Source: Neorhizobium sp. NCHU2750 (GTDB lineage Bacteria; Pseudomonadota; Alphaproteobacteria; Rhizobiales; Rhizobiaceae). Taken from it: 64,000 nucleotides of DNA. This document shows positions 60,998 through 64,000 of this stretch, piece by piece. The notes under the pieces are model-generated. The model made no database searches, was not told where the DNA came from, and saw nothing but the letters and a program-made list of their open reading frames with translations. The stretch lies in NCBI RefSeq assembly GCF_003597675.1, contig NZ_CP030830.1, positions 1 through 64,000 of the forward strand, in the 5' to 3' direction. Position 1 is the stretch's first letter. Each line of letters begins with the position of its first letter. The position numbers and the translations under genes are program-made.

Positions 60998-63411
60998 GAC
61001 TGCCGCAGCTGGGAAACCAGCCCTCGCATTTCCACTTTCAACCCCGTGGGCTCGTAACTGATGTCGACGCCACCTGTTCCCATAAGGCCGAGACGGATGA
61101 GTTTCGAGCCGAAGCCCTTACCCGCAGGTGCGGCGACGGGCGGGCCATCACGCTCCTCCCAAACCAGGGCCAGCGTGTCCTCGCCGTTCCCTGCCTCTGT
61201 GCGCCACTTTATTGAGACGTAGCCCGATTCATTGGACCATGCCCCATACTTCAGTGCGTTCGTGCCGAGCTCATGCATCAGCAAGGCCAGTGACAATGCC
61301 GTTCTCGGGCCGAGCTCAAGATCGGGGCCGGCGATCTCATATCGCTCGGGCAGCGCCATCTGGTGAAGAACGGTGTCCATCACCTGGATCATGCGCGCCG
61401 ATGTCCAATCCTGGCCTAGAAGCACCTCATGGGCTTTGGACAAGGCATGCAGTCGATTGGTGAAAGCTTCTACCGGCCCGCGGTCGGTGATTGGCCGCAG
61501 CGTTTGTGTCGCGATCGCCTGAACCATGGCCATGGTGTTTTTCAGGCGATGACTGATTTCGTGGTTGAGGACCTGCTGATCTTCCTCGGCGCGGATACGG
61601 GAGGCAGCTTCACGTGTCCGATCAGCAATCGTTCGTACGAAATCACGCTCCTCTGGCGTAAACTCATGCGGGTTGTCGTAGTGGACGAACATGACGCCGA
61701 CAAAAACGCCGTGCTCGATAATCGGGATGTTGACCAACGTTGCGAGTGAGATCTGGCGGAAAAGATTAGCGGAGGCCGCCGTGCGAGGATCGATCGTGAC
61801 ATCCGGAATGATGATGTTGTCGCCGCGCTTCAGGTCATCGATGAAGCTGCCATAGTCCCGGAAATGATGGAGACCGGCAATCGGATCGATGCCAGGGGCA
61901 CACCAGCCTGGCAACATCTGAACGGTCTCTGCCACGGCATCAACGACACCGTAGCCGGCGCGGGTGGCGCCCTCCAGATTGCGCACCATGATCTCGGATG
62001 CAGCAAAGGCGACGTCGGTTACTGTCTCCAGCTCCCTGATCCGGTCGCCGAATTCCAGGAATGCGAGCTGCCGGTCCTGAGCCTGCTTTTCCAATGTCGC
62101 ATTCCGGGCAATCTTGATGTAGCCGCGAACGGAACCACTTTCAGTCACCAGCGGTCGGACAGTGCCGTCGAGATAGACACGCGTGCCGTCGGCGCGGATA
62201 TGCCAACGTCGGTCAATTGCAACGCCGGTTTCCGCGGCGATGGCCAATTCAGAGTCGGGAATGCCGGCCGCCTGGTCTTCGGGCGTGAATATGTCGCGAA
62301 ACGGGCGGCCGGTCATGTCGGCTTCGCTGCGTCCAAACGTTTCTTCAGCTCCGCCATACCAACTCGAAATCCGCCCATCGAGATCAAGCGTCAGGATGGC
62401 ATAGTCCTTAGCGGCCTGGATGAGCAGGCGCAGCTGTTCTTCACTTCGCTGTAGGGATGCGACTGCAGACATGCGCTCGGTGATGTCGAGAAGCATGATA
62501 ATGAATGTGTCTTCGCCCGTTGCCTGGATATAGCCATCGAACCACCGACCAAGAACGCCGACGGACCGGGTAAACCGTTTGGTCTCGCCGGTGGCAACCA
62601 CCTCTTCAACATCCCTGACCCATTCATCTTCAACTCCTGGGATAACTTCGCGGATTGTCTTGCCGACTGTATTCTCCGAAGGAATGTTAATGTGGGCTCC
62701 CAAGGCTGGGTTCACCTCATCATAGCGCCAGTCAATTACCTTGCCAGTGTGATCGCGGATGACACTGCCGCGAATAATCCCTTCCTCAAGCTGCTGAAAC
62801 AGATTGCTCCAGCGTCGATCCGACACGAGGGTCGCGATGTGATTGCTGGCGATCTTGGCGAACTGCGCGAGCAGGCCGAGTTCAGAGTGCGACCAGTCTC
62901 TCGGCTGTCCATCGATCGCCGCTATTGCCCCGATAATCGTGCCATCAGGGAGCGTGACCGGCACACCCATATAGGAGATGACCCCCAGGTCCCGGATAGC
63001 CAGGTTTTCGCGAACCCGCTCGTGCATGGTCGCATCACCGACGATGAACGGTTTCTTGTCGTCGACCACGTGCTGGCAGAACGAATGGGTCAAGGGGGTT
63101 TCGCCTCGCTCCGCCCATGGTGCGGGCAGGCCGACATGTGCCGCGAACACTTGCCTGTCTTCGTCGAGGATCGACACAATCGCAACGGGACAGCGTAGCG
63201 CTGTCTTCACTGTCTCAACGATGTCGTTAAATTCTGCTTGATGATGGGGCTCGAACAGCCCGGCGTTGCGGACGGCGCGAATGCGTTTGGACCTGTTCGG
63301 CAAGTGGATAAAAACCCCAGAATTAGCGGCGAATACGAAGATCGGGCAGAGATGACAGACCCGCTGTCTATTTACATGGGAAATACGCCCGAAAAGACAA
63401 TCGTCCGGCAA
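60994..63411 (-). CDS. GAF-PAS-PAS-GAF HWE histidine kinase
   Basis: Up to 805 residues from a TTG at 63411; another TTG at 63303 (MPNRSKRIRAVRNAG) is also possible and the start is uncertain. Domains in order: GAF (CPVAIVSILDEDRQVFAAHVGLP...), PAS, PAS with PAC (ISSWYGGAEETFGRSEADMTG; SVRGYIKIARNATLEKQ), GAF (IPDVTIDPRTAASANLFR; VFVGVMFVHYDNPHEF). The HWE core has ISHRLKNTMAMVQAIATQT, then LALLMHELGTNALKYGAW and the WxE motif LVWEERDGP. Soluble multi-sensor kinase, coupled to the single-domain regulator. Confidence 0.93.
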   Translation of the reverse strand: MPDDCLFGRISHVNRQRVCHLCPIFVFAANSGVFIHLPNRSKRIRAVRNAGLFEPHHQAEFNDIVETVKTALRCPVAIVSILDEDRQVFAAHVGLPAPWAERGETPLTHSFCQHVVDDKKPFIVGDATMHERVRENLAIRDLGVISYMGVPVTLPDGTIIGAIAAIDGQPRDWSHSELGLLAQFAKIASNHIATLVSDRRWSNLFQQLEEGIIRGSVIRDHTGKVIDWRYDEVNPALGAHINIPSENTVGKTIREVIPGVEDEWVRDVEEVVATGETKRFTRSVGVLGRWFDGYIQATGEDTFIIMLLDITERMSAVASLQRSEEQLRLLIQAAKDYAILTLDLDGRISSWYGGAEETFGRSEADMTGRPFRDIFTPEDQAAGIPDSELAIAAETGVAIDRRWHIRADGTRVYLDGTVRPLVTESGSVRGYIKIARNATLEKQAQDRQLAFLEFGDRIRELETVTDVAFAASEIMVRNLEGATRAGYGVVDAVAETVQMLPGWCAPGIDPIAGLHHFRDYGSFIDDLKRGDNIIIPDVTIDPRTAASANLFRQISLATLVNIPIIEHGVFVGVMFVHYDNPHEFTPEERDFVRTIADRTREAASRIRAEEDQQVLNHEISHRLKNTMAMVQAIATQTLRPITDRGPVEAFTNRLHALSKAHEVLLGQDWTSARMIQVMDTVLHQMALPERYEIAGPDLELGPRTALSLALLMHELGTNALKYGAWSNESGYVSIKWRTEAGNGEDTLALVWEERDGPPVAAPAGKGFGSKLIRLGLMGTGGVDISYEPTGLKVEMRGLVSQLRQS

Positions 63412-63650
63412 ATCTTCTGTTCACCCGAACTATTCGGCGCTCACGATTAACTTGAGGTCGACCGGATGTGTTCTCCATGAGCCGATCGGCACTCGGATCT
63501 TCTATCAGATACGCATGCCTTCGGAGCGCAATTCGCGTGGCTGGGCTCAACCAGTTGCCGAACTGATCGGCATGCCCTACTTGCACGCGCCAAGGAACGA
63601 AATGGCTGATCCGCCATTGTGGCACTTCTAAAGTAACTTCAGGACCATGG

Positions 63651-64000
63651 ATGTCGGACAGGGACCAGCATCAGACAGACGCACGCGACGCAGGCGATAG
63701 GCTCGTATCCGGACATGTCAGCGAAGATCCATTCGCAGCAGCGTTCAAGGCAACGCGCATGCCCATGATCGTGACCGACCCCAATCAGCACGACAATCCG
63801 ATCATTTTCTGCAATGCTGCATTCAGGAAGCTTACCGGCTATTCAGACGAAGAGGTCGTCGGCCGCAACTGTCGTCTTCTCCAGGGACCCAAGACGAATT
63901 CTGAAACTGTCACGAGGATCAGGCAGGCGGTTTCGAAAGGAGAGGATGTTGCTGTTGATATTCTCAACTATCGAAAGGATGGATCGACCTTCTGGAACGC
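63651..64000 (+). CDS. LOV-domain photoreceptor protein (partial, cut by window end)
   Basis: ATG 63651 with AGGA upstream; 116 codons visible. A LOV/PAS domain starts about residue 28: [44 protein letters not shown]. The [10 protein letters not shown] box carries the cysteine that forms the flavin adduct under blue light, and [11 protein letters not shown] is the matching strand. Most likely a LOV histidine kinase, as in other rhizobia and near HWE kinases, but the output domain is outside the window. The gap 63412-63650 holds no recognised gene. Confidence 0.9.
   Translation, partial: MSDRDQHQTDARDAGDRLVSGHVSEDPFAAAFKATRMPMIVTDPNQHDNPIIFCNAAFRKLTGYSDEEVVGRNCRLLQGPKTNSETVTRIRQAVSKGEDVAVDILNYRKDGSTFWN

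Noticed and set aside
63430..63625. Short open frames on both strands between the HWE kinase and the LOV gene
   Set aside because: No start signal or recognisable sequence; the plus-strand frame ending MADPPLWHF is not supportable as a gene.
63593..63640. EcfG-like GGAAC before the LOV gene
   Set aside because: GGAAC is present but no GTT occurs at the right spacing.
1..64000. CRISPR arrays, rRNA or complete tRNA genes
   Set aside because: No regularly spaced repeats or recognisable RNA gene found on reading.

Overview
The window reads as the replication end of a large repABC plasmid (or chromid) from the Rhizobiaceae (Rhizobium/Agrobacterium/Ensifer type). Position 1 is the A of the repA start codon, so the replicon was probably linearised at that gene. 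repA, repB, an antisense ctRNA and repC occupy the first 3.6 kb. Rhizobial ancestry is also suggested by the DUF1612/HTH protein, HWE-family histidine kinases and EcfG-like promoters. Organism assignment is inference; no rRNA or tRNA is present.

Layout. 3.7-8.9 kb: a leftward RND efflux operon (membrane fusion protein plus a frameshifted pump) behind two MarR regulator genes. Near-identical palindromic operators precede the MarR2, MarR1 and fusion-protein genes. 8.9-12.2 kb: decayed DNA ending in a broken integrase/antitoxin module. 12.3-13.2 kb: a serine recombinase. 13.8-22.1 kb: a FecI/FecR-controlled siderophore uptake locus (TonB-dependent receptor, binding protein, permease, ATPase, DUF2218-SIP reductase). 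22.4-24.6 kb: an intact tyrosine integrase with Phd-type antitoxins and a PemK-like toxin. 24.9-31.8 kb: a GntR regulator, polar amino-acid-type ABC importer, DadA-like oxidase and ethanolamine ammonia-lyase EutBC. 31.9-33.7 kb: a third integrase copy with VapBC. 33.9-39.5 kb: a defence-like island with a DUF1612/HTH protein, an sce7726-type putative nuclease, a beta-family protein, an ImmA/IrrE peptidase, a two-TM protein and a reverse transcriptase resembling antiviral Drt2. 40.1-50.9 kb: a second FecI/FecR siderophore locus with two permeases, a SIP reductase and an exporter-type ABC protein, followed by an Rrf2 regulator. 51.7-64 kb: a signalling and stress region with a CHASE3 hybrid kinase, CheR, CheB, three HWE kinases, a single-domain response regulator, CsbD, PRC-barrel and DUF2171 stress proteins, and a LOV photoreceptor cut by the window edge.

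How it works together. The accessory part looks modular. Three same-orientation copies of an integrase, each beside toxin-antitoxin genes, bound the siderophore and ethanolamine cargo. Recombination between copies would delete a cargo block, and the toxin-antitoxin genes would select against loss. The two iron loci each have their own sigma/anti-sigma switch. The right-hand end looks like sensory input to the alphaproteobacterial general stress response, whose EcfG-type promoters appear in front of three small stress genes. The most novel candidates are the reverse transcriptase with its structured leader and the neighbouring membrane-protein/ImmA/beta/sce7726 cluster.
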